64,000 bases of DNA from Varanus komodoensis (GCF_004798865.1 NW_025335922.1:7208695-7272694), one strand, 5' to 3'; shown: positions 49,166 through 61,510, counted from the first letter of the stretch. The notes: generated from the sequence alone by a model not told the origin. Made by a program: numbers and translations.

Positions 49166-51733
49166 GTATGAGTTTGTGATCATTTTATATACTTGTGTGC
49201 ATTTATCCTAATGTAAGCATTTTTGTATTCGATTTTCCTTAATATATCCATTCTTTGTGGAGCGTTTCCCCCTTTTTGTACATTATTTTCATAAACACAT
49301 GCTTTTTTCTGTGTGCTTTAAAACAAGTCAAAGAACTCTATCACAAAATTCAGAGAAGTGTGAATACCAAAGAATGACAATGTTTCTGAAATGGTTTGGA
49401 GAGTGCTAATTAGTTAGTTTCACATTAAAATGTGAACTGAACCAATTTCTCCCCCATCCCTAGTCCTGATTAGCTTCCTCTCAATTCTGCTGCGATGATT
49501 AATGTTGCTGCTAATTAGTATTTATAGGGTGTTTAAAATAATTCTTAGTGTGATTTTTAAATACCATGAATTTATATTGTTTTCACTATGTCTTACAAGC
49601 TGCCTTGAATATATTCGGTTCAAATACAGGTTACATACTTTAAATAAATGAATAAATGAAATGGTACTTAGCTACCATGTGCAGATTCCGGTCTTAGAGA
49701 CACTGATGCAGTGGCCTTACAAATTAGGATTCCTCAGAGGCCTTTCAGCAGTTCCTAAATAGAGTATCAGCAATGTGGGACAAGATTTTCTGAAACTAGA
49801 GCTTAGCTGAAATGCACACCTCCAACTTCCTATGCCTCTTTCCAGTCTACAAAGTAGGAAGGGCCATTTCAAAATTAGAAGACTATGAGCAGGATCAAAG
49901 CATTCATCCCACTTATTGCTACTCATATTTAATCTCCCAACTGTTGCTCATTACTTCTTTTCTCACTTTCCCCCTGCCCATGTTCCTTCCATTCTTATCC
50001 AGACAGAAACCTCACTTCCTTTTGTTGCAGTTTCTTTGCAAAATGTTGAAGCCAAATCAGAGTGATGGAGGGTACAAAAAGCAATGCTTGCAGCTCTCAC
50101 TCTCTGCAGGAATATTTGGAAATATCAAGTTGCAGAGAAGAATTCTGGGAATTACCTGTGGCTCATAACCAATAATATTGGATGATTCTCAACACCTTGA
50201 CCAGCATCTTGTATAAACTGAGTGCGCCCAGCCAGAACTTTCCCAATATAAAGAGATATAGGGCAGAAAGTCACTGTACTAACAGATTAGTTCCTATCAG
50301 TTCAGATGGGGATTCCAGATAGATAGTAAAAGGCAGAAACTACGAAGGTGACAGTTGTTGCAGGTTTAGGTCTACACATGGGGTAAATGTTCATACAGTA
50401 AAAGACTTACTCAAATAAATTGCAGATTAGGTAAGCTCCCTGCTTAGATCTGTTGCCTTTCCCCAAGTTGGCATCTACAGCAGGTACTTCCTCACAAAAA
50501 CTGCTAGTGCTGTAATCTCATTGCCATTTTTCCTTCTACTATTCATAAATCCTAAAAATATTAGACCTGGGATTTCTAAAGAATCACATCATCCGAGAAG
50601 GTTCTCTTCCTTCTCTCTGTCCCACCTCCACTGGAGACACAGTTGATGGAAATATGAAAGAGAGACTTCTCTCCAAGGGTGTCCAATTTATAGACAGTTT
50701 CACTGATAAATTTTCAATATATCCCCCTTCAAGCAAGCATTTCTAAATTTGACTTGTTGGTACTTTTTAAATATCCCTTTCTGTTTGTCTTTTATTATTT
50801 TTATGATATTTAACTGTATGAAGGAGGTTTTAAATTGCATATTTTTCTTAGCCTCCTTGGATGTCCTTTGATGTGAAATAAATGAATAAAATCCTAGATA
50901 TTTTTCATGTTAATTAGTTACCCTTGTGCAGCTATTCAAGTATTTCAGTCTTGTGATGTTTTATAAAAGGTTTCTGATATTCACTTTTGATGTAGAAATG
51001 GTTCTCCAATGTTATTTAGATGCACTCTGGAAAATGTATCCTGGAAAATATTGGGTTAAGCTGTATAACTTTGTTCCACATGAGTTTTTCTGTTCCCTTT
51101 TTTAACCACTGAATTGCTCTCCCAGGTAGTAAACCAATTAGAATCTTCCAAGAGCCGTCTCATCAGATTAAACTAAACTGATTTCTTCTGAATACCTTCC
51201 AGCAAGCAAGGTACTCTGGTGAGTGCACATTTAACAGATTAAGGTCACTCGGCTCATGAACACACCAAGGCTTGACACCCATTTACAAACAGCTTTGAGA
51301 AAAATAAAAAATAAAAACCTTTTAGTGAGGTTCAATGAATTGACATCTGATTATTTATTAACCCACTTGTAAACAAAAATCAGGAGTTTCTTTGAAATCA
51401 ACCTTTTAAAATACCTTTTTCAAGAAATATTTGCTGTATGCCTACACAGAAAAAGGTCAGACAGTTCGAGTTCCTCCCCTTTAACTTCTCAGTCACCTCC
51501 ACACCATCCAGATCCTTTTGACCTGCCACATTCCGGCTTCCTGACCATCCCTATTTTTCTTTTCCCAGTACTTGGTGAATCACTGCCCCTGCTTAATACC
51601 AATTTTTGCCTTTTGCATAAACCTTGTTAAAATGTTGTCAGTGTATGTTTCTTAGCATTGTAATTTTCCCCAGAGTCTCTAAAGCTGAAATCTCTAGGGC
51701 AGGCACATGCATTAATGCATCTTGTCTTTAACA

Positions 51734-51851
51734 ATCTTGGGTCCCCAGATGCTGCTGGACTTCAGCTAAATTGGTAGATTATCTTCATTTGCTACGCTGG
51801 CTGGGGCTGATGGGAGCTGTAGTTCAACAACTCCTGGGGGACAATAGCTAG
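51734..51851. mobile_element. palindromic MITE A copy
   Basis: The left arm (cttgggtccccagatgctgc) and the right arm (complement cccccaggagttgttgaact) flank the centre gctggctggggctgatggga. The copy is imperfect. Confidence 0.6.
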
Positions 51852-54410
51852 AAAAGGTTGCTTTAGCTAAACAAATGTAATAAAACACAACTCCACTCAA
51901 AACAAAACTGAAACTCTGTAATGTGCTTGTTTGTATGGCTGAGAATACTGGAAGGTTACATATGCCTCCCTGAGTTCCTTAAAGGAAGGATGGCATAAAA
52001 ATTGTAGAGATGATTTGACAGCTTTTTAAGCTGTAACAACAGAAACTGTTCTCAGTCTCTATTGGAAAAAAAGTCCTGGCATAAGAACGGCATAGAATGA
52101 GCTGCATTATTAGAGCTTTGTGGTCAGCATTTGTTCCCAAGATCCCAAAGCTTTATTCGTTAAGTTTCATGAGTACAGCATTAGGGCTTGGGGAATGAAT
52201 AGCAATATAGAGATGTTTTATTCTTGCACAATAAATTTTACACTCACAAAAAGAATTTCTGAATAAAGGCAGCAAAGGGGCTTGTTTGTTTGAAGTTATT
52301 TCCAAAAATGTAAACCTTCTTCCCGTAAGTTTTACATGCACATTTATATAGGCCATGTATAAAGAGTTCCACTTAGTAGCTGGAAGGTGCTTGCCTCTCC
52401 CTCCATAGCACTTTGTCTTTCACACAGTTATATGTGCAGACAATACCTGCACCATTATCTGCATTTACATAAAGCAATTATAGAGATTTGATGATCTCCA
52501 AGCTGTTGTTGTTTAAAAGTTATAAATGGGAGACAATGCTAGATAGCAAGAAGCTGTCCCTAACCTGTTCCATCCAAGTTGTGTTCAATTGCCATTCGCA
52601 GAAATCATGGACAAACTATTTTTTTCTCATTGAGGATACTTAACCTTATGCCCTTCTATATTTAACACTGTCTTCTGGGTCCTCCAGCTAATCCAGCAGC
52701 CATGGTCAGTTCCGCAAATGAAAGAACTTTGCACACAGTGGACCATATGGTTAGGGATCATGTGCAGTGGTAGAACACATGCATGTTGCATTCCTGTTCT
52801 ATTCCTAGGATTCCACCTGAACAGGATGAAAGAGTGATGATGCGAAAGAGCTCGGTCTGGGACCCGAGCAAGGTGTTGCAAGTCAGATTATGCAATACCT
52901 GCCTAGATGGACAAATGGCCTAATTTCTTGTAAACATAGTTACTTCATCTGAATGCACAAGTGCTGCATACAAAAATCTGTGGGTGGTAGTGGTAGACCC
53001 AAGCTGGTAGCAGAGGCCAATTTCTGTGATCTCTTTCTGAAGCCAAGCACAAGGAAAGATAAGAAAGCAGTGTAGCAGCTCTTGGTCCCAGCACCTTTCT
53101 ATCCAAATCTCATTGGATTTTTTTTTTGGGGGGGAGAGGGTTAAGTAAGACTGCAGTCGCCCACACAAGTCCCGTATATGCTAGGAGAAGTCCATAGCTA
53201 CAGAGCATTCAACTGTCCTAGGTCTTGGCTGGAGAAGAAGGAAGCCATCACCTGCTCCAAGAACTATGTACCCAACTTAATGTGTTTACCATTTGTAGAT
53301 GGCTAATATGCTTCTCCCCTCCCCTTCTCTTCAACCAACTGAGAAGATCTCTTCCAAATTAACCCTGCTCCCTCTTTCTGCTATCCCTCACTTAGACCTA
53401 TCCAATTAAATTACAACTGTCCCATGTGTTAGAATCTGGAATCATGAGTCCAACCAGGTCAAGAACAAGCAGGGAGGAGGAGGGCAGTCTTGCAGCACTG
53501 ATTCAGGGTAGTGACAGACAATATTTACAAAAAAAGGTCATAGTGGGTTCTTTACCCACTGTAACGGCTCCCTTCCGCAAGGCTGATGGAGTACATCAGG
53601 TTGAAAAACAGAGCATGAATGCACTCGATGTTTCTTTGTTTTTCTTTCTGGTCTTGTTTAAATAGCAGCCACTGCTGTTCCCTGTCCCACTGCCACCATT
53701 AGTCTCAGAAATGGCCACTTGCAGCAGTGGGTGGATTTTCATCATACTTGCAGTGTGTGCATGTGCGGGAGGAGGGAGATTAAATCTTTGAATTCCATGC
53801 ACAAACATCCCAATCCTGCTATTTAAGTTACAAAACAAAACAGATTGCATGAATATATTTCATGAATCATCTAGTTTGCCCAGGATCAACATTTTTTTTA
53901 AAAAAGCAAGCCAACCAACTGATGCATGAAATATTTTTTAAACAACTGCAAAAATTGGTAGGGATTGGAGATGGAAGGAGCAGTGGGTGATGCCATAGGA
54001 ATTAACCAAACAGTTCTATCTACAGAAGGCTTCTGCTGAAGAACCATGATGCTTCCACTGAACGTAGTAGTGAATGTGCTCCCATGGTCCCTACAAATGT
54101 TGCGCCTGCCTTCCTTCCGAGGTGACCACCGGGTCCCATGCTGAGCAGGAGGAAAGGCCTTTCACTGCAGTTCTGCCTCTGTTCTGAATGACAGAGCTTT
54201 TGCCAAGCAACTGGGCAGTAGCATCTTCTCTTCACTGACCTTCAAACTTCTTTCAAACATTTTGCATGGTAGTTCTAATTATCTTTCTTGGTCATAGCCA
54301 GGGTTAAGAAATGTTTTGTTTTAAACATACTTTCATATGAACTTTTAATCCTGCACTACACTCAGAATCCTTGGGATGGAAGGAGATAGAAATCCTAGTA
54401 AAATAAGGTA

Positions 54411-54521
54411 GGATGCAATCCTATAGGTTTAGACAGAAAAAAGCCCTACAATTCCCAGCATTCCCCAGATAGCATGGCTGTAGAACTTTTTTCTGCCTAT
54501 ACATGCATAGGATTGCTCCCT
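54411..54521. mobile_element. palindromic MITE B
   Basis: The left arm ggatgcaatcctataggttt / agacagaaaaaagccctaca and the right arm (complement gggagcaatcctatgcatgt / ataggcagaaaaaagttcta) pair over about 35 bases. The centre is attcccagcattccccagat. The 111-bp element has no coding capacity. Confidence 0.75.
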
Positions 54522-54939
54522 TAGGTAATTAAAATTCAGCAGCAAGACATAAAGGGAGAGAAAGGGACTGAACCTAATGCTGATATGCAGATGCCATCAA
54601 AGTGTGCCAAAGCTATAAATGAGGATGGATCATGTAGAGATGTGTAGCTGGACAGAGATGGAATTTCACCCTAAGGCATGCATAGCCTTCCTACATATCT
54701 AGGTATTTATTTCAAGGATCTGGCTCAGGAGCTGTAAGTATGAGGAGGACCCAGAATAAAGGGGTTATACAGAAAGAGAGCATTAAGAAATTTGACTTTA
54801 AAAAAATAGGGTTGTCAATTATGTTATAATGAGCCTCTGCTAATTAATGTAGAATATGTTTGAAGCTCCTCTAGAGGGGCCAAGTAACACTAGGCGCGGG
54901 GGGGGGGGGGGTCTGCAGGTAGTATTCCTCTTCTGAGCT

Positions 54940-55020
54940 TGGGCAGTGCAGTGTAATAATTGGGGTGCTGCTTAATGGAGGGAGAACAGGGGTCATTCAA
55001 ATCCCTGCTCAGTCATAAGG
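54940..55020 (+). mobile_element. tRNA-derived SINE, first half, interrupted
   Basis: The tRNA-like head (gcagtgcagtgtaataattg) and a B-box-like stretch (tcaaatccctgctcagtcat) are present up to 55020. The body resumes at 55389 after a non-SINE insert. Confidence 0.6.
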
Positions 55021-55388
55021 CTTGCGAGGACATCTCTTCTCTTTACCTCTATTTTTGCTTGAATGTAGTTGTTGCTTTTACCCTTTGTTAATGGTGGGAA
55101 ACATTAATCTGTTTCAAAGTTTTTTAAAAATGAAATTGCATATACATAAAAGGATATAAAAAGGAACAACAGCACACTTCATTAAAAAAGTCAATAAAGA
55201 TATAGCAGCAAACAAACACAAACTCAAGTCTTAATAAAAACACCAAAACATCATCATAGATGTCTTCCTAGGAAATTTTTTCCTTATAGGGATAATTTTT
55301 CAGAAACAACTGCTATTACACATTGGACTTCAAATCACTGATGGTATTTTATTTGTGACCATTACACACCAAACTACTTGATGCTTGG
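55021..55388. other. ~370-bp insert splitting a SINE, origin unknown
   Basis: This A/T-rich stretch lies between the two halves of one SINE. It contains several A-runs (aacaccaaaacatcatcata) but no recognisable ends or coding capacity. Confidence 0.4.
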
Positions 55389-55480
55389 TATGGAATCTTG
55401 GGTCAGTGATCAACTTTCAGTGCAACCTACCTCACAGGGTTGTTGGAATTATAAAATTGTGTAACACCTTCCCCCACAAG
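55389..55480 (+). mobile_element. tRNA-derived SINE, second half
   Basis: It has tcttgggtcagtgatcaact, then caacctacctcacagggttg and a decayed tail, continuing the half at 54940-55020. Confidence 0.6.
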
Positions 55481-56596
55481 AACCTCAGAGCATAGATAGA
55501 ATACAAAGCTAATAGCTCACATAAATAAAGAAGCTGCCCAATTTAGGACCCAGTCAGAAAAATTATACAGAAGAGATGGATGTCATAAAGCAAGACAAAG
55601 CGGAGACCTCTTTATTCTAGAAACACTATTTCTTCAATCCAGGAAAATTCAGGCTATTTTGTTATGGACTGAAATGCCACAGGGAGCAAGCCTGGGTTTG
55701 GTGACAGTGACAAAGATTCAGTGTCAATGTCAAAGACAGTTTTAAATGTTATTTATTGTTGAGGCAGGAAAGCAGGCAAAGGCTCAGGGTTTCAGCCAGT
55801 GACACTTTCCAGTGCCAACTCAGCAGAAAGGTTCTGAGCCTTCCTACACAGGACACTCAAACTGCTTTGGAGCAGAGAATGTAGCCATTGACTCCAAGGT
55901 ACACCATGTGCTTCCTGCGCTAGCACACCCAGAGAAGTTGGCAATCTTACAGCAAGATTAAGAAAAATGGCAGGACAGGCACTTGTATTGCATGTGCGGG
56001 AAGCAAATGGATGGGATCAAACAAGGGCTGCCCCTCAAAATCGCCTGCACTGATTGTGCAACCTGTTGGAAGAGTATTGATTAGAAAGACCAGGGCATTA
56101 GTATCGTGCTTTAGCTTTTGTAGGTCACATTTTGAATGGTCAAAATGTTCCACATACATTATTCAAATGATCTTTATTACAGCAGCCCCTGTGAAATAGA
56201 TCCATTCTTATTCTCTGCACGATGGAGATGGGAACAAAGTCGAAAAATAGTGCCTTGCTTGAGGGCCAAAGTAGATGAAATGGCACTCAGTCAGCAACTG
56301 TGTGAATGGCTTTTAAATAATTGAACTGCATGTGTGGAGGGTGTGTAGATGCAGGTTGGGACCCTTCAACCCCTTGCAGCTCTCCACTGGGATCTTCACC
56401 CAGGCTGTTTTTATTCCCCAAAACCTGCCTGTTGCATTGACTAACAGTTGAGAGTAGGAAAGTTTCTATCTCTGCAAAAAAAGTTATTCCCCTATATATA
56501 TAGCAGGGTCAGGAGTGCAGTCTGGACTGCAGCCATGGAGGGAAGGGAAAGAGATTAAAGTTCTTCTACTGCCCTCCCTCTGGCAACCACTTTTGA

Positions 56597-56886
56597 TTTA
56601 GTCAGAAGTCATGTCCGACCCATTATGACCCCATGGAAAACATTCCCCCAGGCTCTCCTATCCTTCACCATCATTTGGAGTCCACCCAAGCTCTCACCCA
56701 CTGCCCCAGTGACTGCATCTAGCCACCTCAACCTCTGCCGTCCCCTTCTCCTTTTGCCATCAATTGTTCCCAGCATCAGGGTCTTCTCCAGTGAGTTCTT
56801 CCTTCTAATTAGGTGGCCAAAGTATTTGAGTTTCATCTTCACTATCTGGCCTTCTAAAGAGCAGTCAGGGTTGATCTCCTTCTGAC
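56597..56886 (-). mobile_element. BovB LINE 3' fragment, minus strand
   Basis: The minus strand encodes EINPDCSLEGQIVKMKLKYF, LIRRKNSLEKTLMLGTIDGK and RRRGRQRLRWLDAVTGAVGE, matching the last 95 or so codons of the BovB copy at 24153-24450. It is 5'-truncated and 0.3 kb from the exon at 57224-57320. The (CAA)n tail has been lost. Confidence 0.88.
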
Positions 56887-57223
56887 ACACACACCAATCT
56901 CCTAATGAGGCTCAGCTACCATCACTCCTGTGTCTGCTATTTACTTCTAAAAGTCATTCAGGAAATTCATGCAACTGAATGTCTGGAAGAGCCAGTGTGG
57001 TTGAGGAAAATTTGAACAAAAGATCCCTCAACTCACTGCTCTGGCTAGTTTTAGCCATTGCAAAGTACCAGCTTCGCGCACTCCAAAGGGCAATGCCAGT
57101 GGTGCTTACATCTCTCTGGAACAGTGTGCCACTTACTCTGAAAATTGCAAAACATTACAAATGGCAGAAAGAACATTTTCTTACTGTTGCCTCATGGAGA
57201 ACAACAAATATTGATTTACTTAC

Positions 57224-57320
57224 CATTCTATTGCTAAAGTTGTGGAAGTCATCCTCTAAGATACGTTTAATCATTTCTGGCTCTGATACCACCAAGTACA
57301 TTCGACGGCCAATATAATAC
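57224..57320 (-). CDS. TBXAS1: TBXAS1 coding exon (thromboxane A synthase, CYP5A1), region of human residues ~80-111
   Basis: This internal exon of the host gene encodes (G)[16 protein letters not shown] followed by [16 protein letters not shown], which lines up without gaps with the human thromboxane synthase segment starting YYLGRRMFIVISEPDM (about 20 of 32 residues identical, from recalled sequence). On the minus strand it is preceded by a pyrimidine-rich acceptor ending tcttgtacag and followed by the donor gtaagt directly after an ATG codon. The exon is 97 nt: one base completing a split Gly codon, then 32 codons, so it starts in phase 2 and ends in phase 0. TBXAS1 is an ER-membrane, haem-thiolate P450 that isomerises prostaglandin H2 to thromboxane A2. 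The encoded part is the N-terminal beta-sheet/helix-B region. CYP3 relatives share the exon layout, but the YYxGRRM and FxNRM signatures fit CYP5A1 better. No damage is visible. Confidence 0.93.
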
Positions 57321-57722
57321 CTGTACAAGAAACAAAAAATTATATTAGCAGTGCACAGAAGAGGTCTTCAGGCCATCTGCCTGAAAAATCTTACTTCCAT
57401 TTCAGCAAGTCCACATTCATAACAGAAATATACATTTATTGGAATTCTTCATCTGTCTTAGTCAACTACAGGGTTCTAAATTGACATAACTTTATAACAT
57501 TTCTCTATCCCAATCTAATGGGCACAGCATACACTTGGAGAACAGCACAGAACACTTCTATCTAACAGTGGCTCTACGTGGAGGCTACAGCACTGGGGCA
57601 AGTAAAGGTGTAAAGTGCTATTTATGATGTGAATCTACTGCCTTGCACAGTAGGGTCACATCATCTACATCATCCTATATCAATCACTGCCACAAATATG
57701 CATGGCTAGGATGGAATGACTG

Positions 57723-58080
57723 ACCCTATTCAGATGATCAAACAACCCATGGTTTGTTTGCCAGTGGTTGGAAGCAAGCATGTGTGCTGTATCCCATTTA
57801 TCTGCTTCAAGTTTGCTCAACAATCCTTGTTTGGGGTTGTTTGCTGTGATGTTGATACCTGGAACTCTGGGTGATTAAAGGAGAATTGAACCCAGAGTTT
57901 TAACTCAACAACAAACTATTATTTAAACATCTGAGTTCATACATTACTGTAAACAACACAGGAATGGAAATTCCTAGAATTGTTTAGCAAAGCAGAAGTG
58001 GGTGAGTGGCTGGAAACCAGCACACTCACTTGTTCCCATGAGTTCACAAAAAACCCATGCTTTGATCGTCTGAACCAGGA
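57723..58080. mobile_element. ~360-bp non-autonomous TIR element
   Basis: The left end cctattcagatgatcaaaca and the right end (complement cctggttcagacgatcaaag) are imperfect inverted repeats of about 18 bases. The interior has further catggttt/aaacccatg pairing and no transposase. The superfamily is not clear and no target duplication is evident. Confidence 0.6.
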
Positions 58081-58107
58081 CCCTCTTTGTGAAGTTGAGA
58101 AATCATA

Positions 58108-58615
58108 ATTTAATTGTTTATTTTTAAAACATTTCTATGGCACATCCAACATCAGTTTTAAGGGTAGTTTAAAACTGCAAATAAATACAACAGCAATTAA
58201 AAGTAGCATAAACAAATAGAGGAAATGATTATTGAAGTCTGGGAGAATGAAAAGGTCTCTTTGCCTGGGGCCAAAAAGATTAACAGGCAAACTTTCTAGT
58301 AAGAATGTTCCAAAGATAGGGCACCAAAGGGGTTCTCTGCCTAGTTGTAGCCCACCTAGTAGGGTGCTAGAAACACCCAATTTGCCCTCAGTCCACTAGA
58401 GGATAGGTGTGAAAGGAGACATTCTTTGTGTTACCCGCCCCCAAGGTTTTCTAGGCAAGCACCAGACTTGGAGCTGAGCTCTGATATGTACTGATAGCCA
58501 GTGGAGTTCTCTCAACATTAGTAATCTGTGCTCCTGGCCAGTCAGATCCCAGTTAGTACTCTGTATTAACTGCAGTTTCCAGATTGCCTTTGAAAGCAGC
58601 TTCACACATAATTCA
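58108..58615 (-). mobile_element. L2-group LINE 3'-region repeat, minus strand (old)
   Basis: It starts with a LINE-tail-like taaaacatttctatggcaca, an A-rich patch, then a 400-bp body (gatagccagtggagttctct, cagtcagatcccagttagta) of a kind common in squamate genomes. Its layout matches 16083-16640. No coding capacity. Confidence 0.45.
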
Positions 58616-59881
58616 TTTCAGCAGTTCAGATAAGTGACTCCCGAAATATAGATATCTCTGGCAAGGCTGTTTCTCTTCAGGGGGCTGCCATCAGTGCACC
58701 AGCCTATGCCTGTGAAAAGTGCTCGGCACCACTGAGGTCACCCGGGCCACTACTGATCCTAGGAGCGCCCCAGGCTGAAAACTTGATCTTTTCGAGGGAG
58801 CATGACCCCATCTAGAACATGCTGAACACAAACACCTTGCATGGATACGGCCCCTGTATGAATCCACAGCCAAACGAAAACATTTTTGCATCCTTCCCGT
58901 AGGGAAACTAAAACATGCAGCTTTACCCGCTCCCCAAAACAAGATGCACACAAGGCGCTGCTGAGGAGGAGAACAGCAGCTCTGTACAGAATGATGCACA
59001 TGGAAAGTGGAGCTCAGCTGGGTCACAAGTGAAGCAGCTGCTATTGAATGGAGAGGAGCTACGGCAAGTGCTACGAGTAAGATGGTGCGGTATCCTACTT
59101 TAAAGCAGAGTTCTCTGTTTTGGAGAGTTAGCAGAGGACAGTCCTCTGTTTGAGGTTGTCTTGCATTTGATGGGTTACCCAATCCAATCTAATTAAAAGT
59201 AAAAGAACTATAAACAGGGAAGAGCAGTAGCACTGAAGTGGCCATCCACAATTAGTGCTTGGCAGCAAGCACAGGAGACACACTGGTCCCCTTCCCCACT
59301 ATGGCGAGATGCACCGTATTTCTGCTTCAGTTATAGTTCTTATTTTTACATTTGCAACTATATATAAAAATTTGCCTACACGAATTTTATTCAAATTGGT
59401 GTCATCTTTTCATTCTTAGTTGATGATGCACATCCACTTTTGGCAATCTGTAAGTGGCCATCCTATCCACATGTTTTGATCTGAGCTGGAGGTGCCAGAG
59501 CTACTTTCTCCTTCAAGGTAGAAATAACAGGTGCTGGAGGGAGCCTTTCCTATGAGCCAGGCATTCATACATGGAAGAGAAATTTCCCATTCACCAGTTA
59601 CATATCTCAGGACAGGGAGTACTTGACGTGTCATGACAGAAGGCTGCAGTAAGTGAAGGACAGAGTTGCTAGCTTACTCAATTATCAGAAGCCACCCAAA
59701 TCTAAAATTTTGAGCAAGAGGAGGTCTTGGGTCTCCAGCAACAGTATGCAGAGCATTGCAAGTGCTGCTACCAGCAATATCAGCTTTCTTAAAATTACCC
59801 TCAGGAAAGACAATTTCTGTTTTCTCCCTACCAATGCCACCACTTGCATGGGGTGCTATTTGTTTATTGCAAGTTCCAAAG

Positions 59882-59970
59882 ACAACCTGGTGCCCTCTAC
59901 AGCTCACATAGGCCCTTCCCAGAGATTCCTGGAGCTGCAGTCCCAAAACATCTGGAGGTACCAAGGGTAT
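59882..59970. mobile_element. palindromic MITE A copy (short)
   Basis: The ends acaacctggtgccctctaca and (complement) cccttggtacctccagatgt are inverted repeats typical of this element. Confidence 0.6.
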
Positions 59971-60456
59971 ATACTCCTGAAGAAGGCAAGGAAATACAGA
60001 AAGAAAAAAGTATCATTGTTCTCTTCCCCGCTGCCCTAGGGATACAATAAGGCATTTATTTAAGGCTTTGGTATTCCTCATAATATCCTGATTTCAAAGA
60101 GCCACGTTGCTGAATTTCAGATGTGAGGCCTGAAAAGTATGCTAACAGTTTTAGAGTACCTCCCCACGTAGTCCAACATACAAAGGCTTCTGTCAAACAA
60201 AGACATCAGCACCACACACCAAATTCTAACAAGATTACAATTACAGATATGTGAAACTTGCTGAGGAAATTCTGCAAATTAATCCAGGCCCTGATGTTTT
60301 CTTGCATCACAGCCTGGAAAGTTTCAGCTGTGAGAAATGCTCTTGTAGCAGTGTTTCAGAGGAATGGAAGCAACTTTAAAGACAACATAAAACAAGCCTC
60401 TTTATGAAAGGCTGAATCACATTATCTTTGTTTGGACCAGAATGCACTGGAATGAA

Positions 60457-60608
60457 CAAATTGGTTGCACATCTCTTCTCATCACCCTTAATAGGTCTTT
60501 CAAAGGACACTGACAGCCTACAATGAAGTTAAAAGCTATTACATTGTAATGTATCATAGGACCTTCTAATGCCATTATGATGAAATCAGTTATTTAAGTG
60601 GGAGGTGC
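60457..60608. repeat. 152-bp segment duplicated at 37056-37207
   Basis: Same orientation and same length, with 148 of 152 positions identical. Here it lies in ordinary intron sequence, while the other copy is wedged between DIRS arms. Confidence 0.85.
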
Positions 60609-61204
60609 TGAGGCAGGGAGAATAAGGTTGAAACTAGGGGCGGGGGAGTCCACTAAAGCACACATGAATTAAAATATGCAAGGAAAACCACTGGAATTGC
60701 TTTTATGTCAGGTTCACAGCTGCCTTTCTGTTCTCAATGCGCATTTGAGAAAAGATGCATGGAAAAATACAACATAAGATACCAAGCACTGTCCTTCACC
60801 TCCAGCAATGGCTAGTTCCTCAATTATTTCCCACGAAGTGCTTTCAGTACATTCCCCCCATATTCATTGGGGAAGTAAAAAGAAGCTGAGATGCAAAAAG
60901 CAGATGTTGGTAGGGGTGGGGAGGGGGGTGAATCCAGGTGAAGTGATGATTGTGTTTCCGGAGACTACTGAATAAAATCCATCACCAGAAAACCCCACGC
61001 ATGCATGCTTGTGCACGCACGCAATTTCAAATAAGTATCATTCACATTTCTCTCTCTTCAGATTCTTAACTGAATTGTTTTACCCTGTTCACAAAGTTAC
61101 AGTAGCATTCAAAAGTTTTACAAGCACACACAACTCTGTTTTCAGTTAGCAAAAGGAATTGTGGCACTAATCCACTTGTAGCCATGATCAAGAAGTGTTA
61201 CTGG

Positions 61205-61510
61205 TGTATCATATACCGCCTTTTCTTTAAGGTCTGGCTCTAAAGTTGTGAGGCAGATTATGTTGCAAGGCAGTGCAACTAGTCCAAGGGCACCCAGTGA
61301 TCTTTATGGCTGAGTGGAGGGTCACACATGGATCTCCACAATTCTGGCCTCATATTCTAGCTCAAACTTTCCCAAGGCTGGGCCCTCCAGATGTGTTAGG
61401 CTCCCAGCTCCCAGCATGCCTCAGCCAGCCATACCAGGAGTTGGGTGTCCAACACATCTGGAAAACAGTAAGTTGGAGAAGGTCACTCTAACTGCTACAC
61501 CACTATGGCA
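61205..61510 (-). mobile_element. tRNA-derived SINE, minus strand, carrying a nested MITE A
   Basis: The tail (ataccgccttttctttaagg) is at the low end and the tRNA-like head at the high end (complement gccatagtggtgtagcagtt). The head is split by a palindromic element at about 61361-61484, with roughly matching flanks (attctagc / actctaac). Confidence 0.65.
61361..61484. mobile_element. palindromic MITE A inserted in a SINE
   Basis: The arms gggccctccagatgtgttag and (complement) ttttccagatgtgttggaca are inverted repeats. The imperfect 8-bp flanks (6 of 8 the same) suit a hAT-type insertion. Confidence 0.65.

Larger units (their letters stand above)
9739..57223 (-). other. TBXAS1: TBXAS1 intron (~47.5 kb) between the two visible exons
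   Basis: The interval is bounded by the donor after 57224 and the acceptor before 9738 (minus strand). It is filled with transposon relics listed separately. Stretches in which I see no gene and no recognisable element: 9740-10740 (a faint LINE-tail-like A/T-rich patch near 10420-10510), 11590-12535, 12945-14160, 14300-16080, 16645-17980 (CT run at 17109-17129, TCAA repeats near 17918-17948), 18260-18980, 19175-21690, 22135-22740, 23410-24130, 28645-31570, 32255-33270, 33485-34560, 40295-41105, 44120-48950, 49170-51730 (LINE-tail-like A/T-rich ends near 49500-49660 and 50760-50890), 51860-54410, 54525-54935 (G run at 54898-54912), 55485-56595 and 56890-57223. Short ORFs there look like chance reading frames. 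Confidence 0.85.

Noticed and set aside
59674-59964. 96-codon minus-strand open frame
   Set aside because: It overlaps a palindromic MITE and shows no protein family resemblance.
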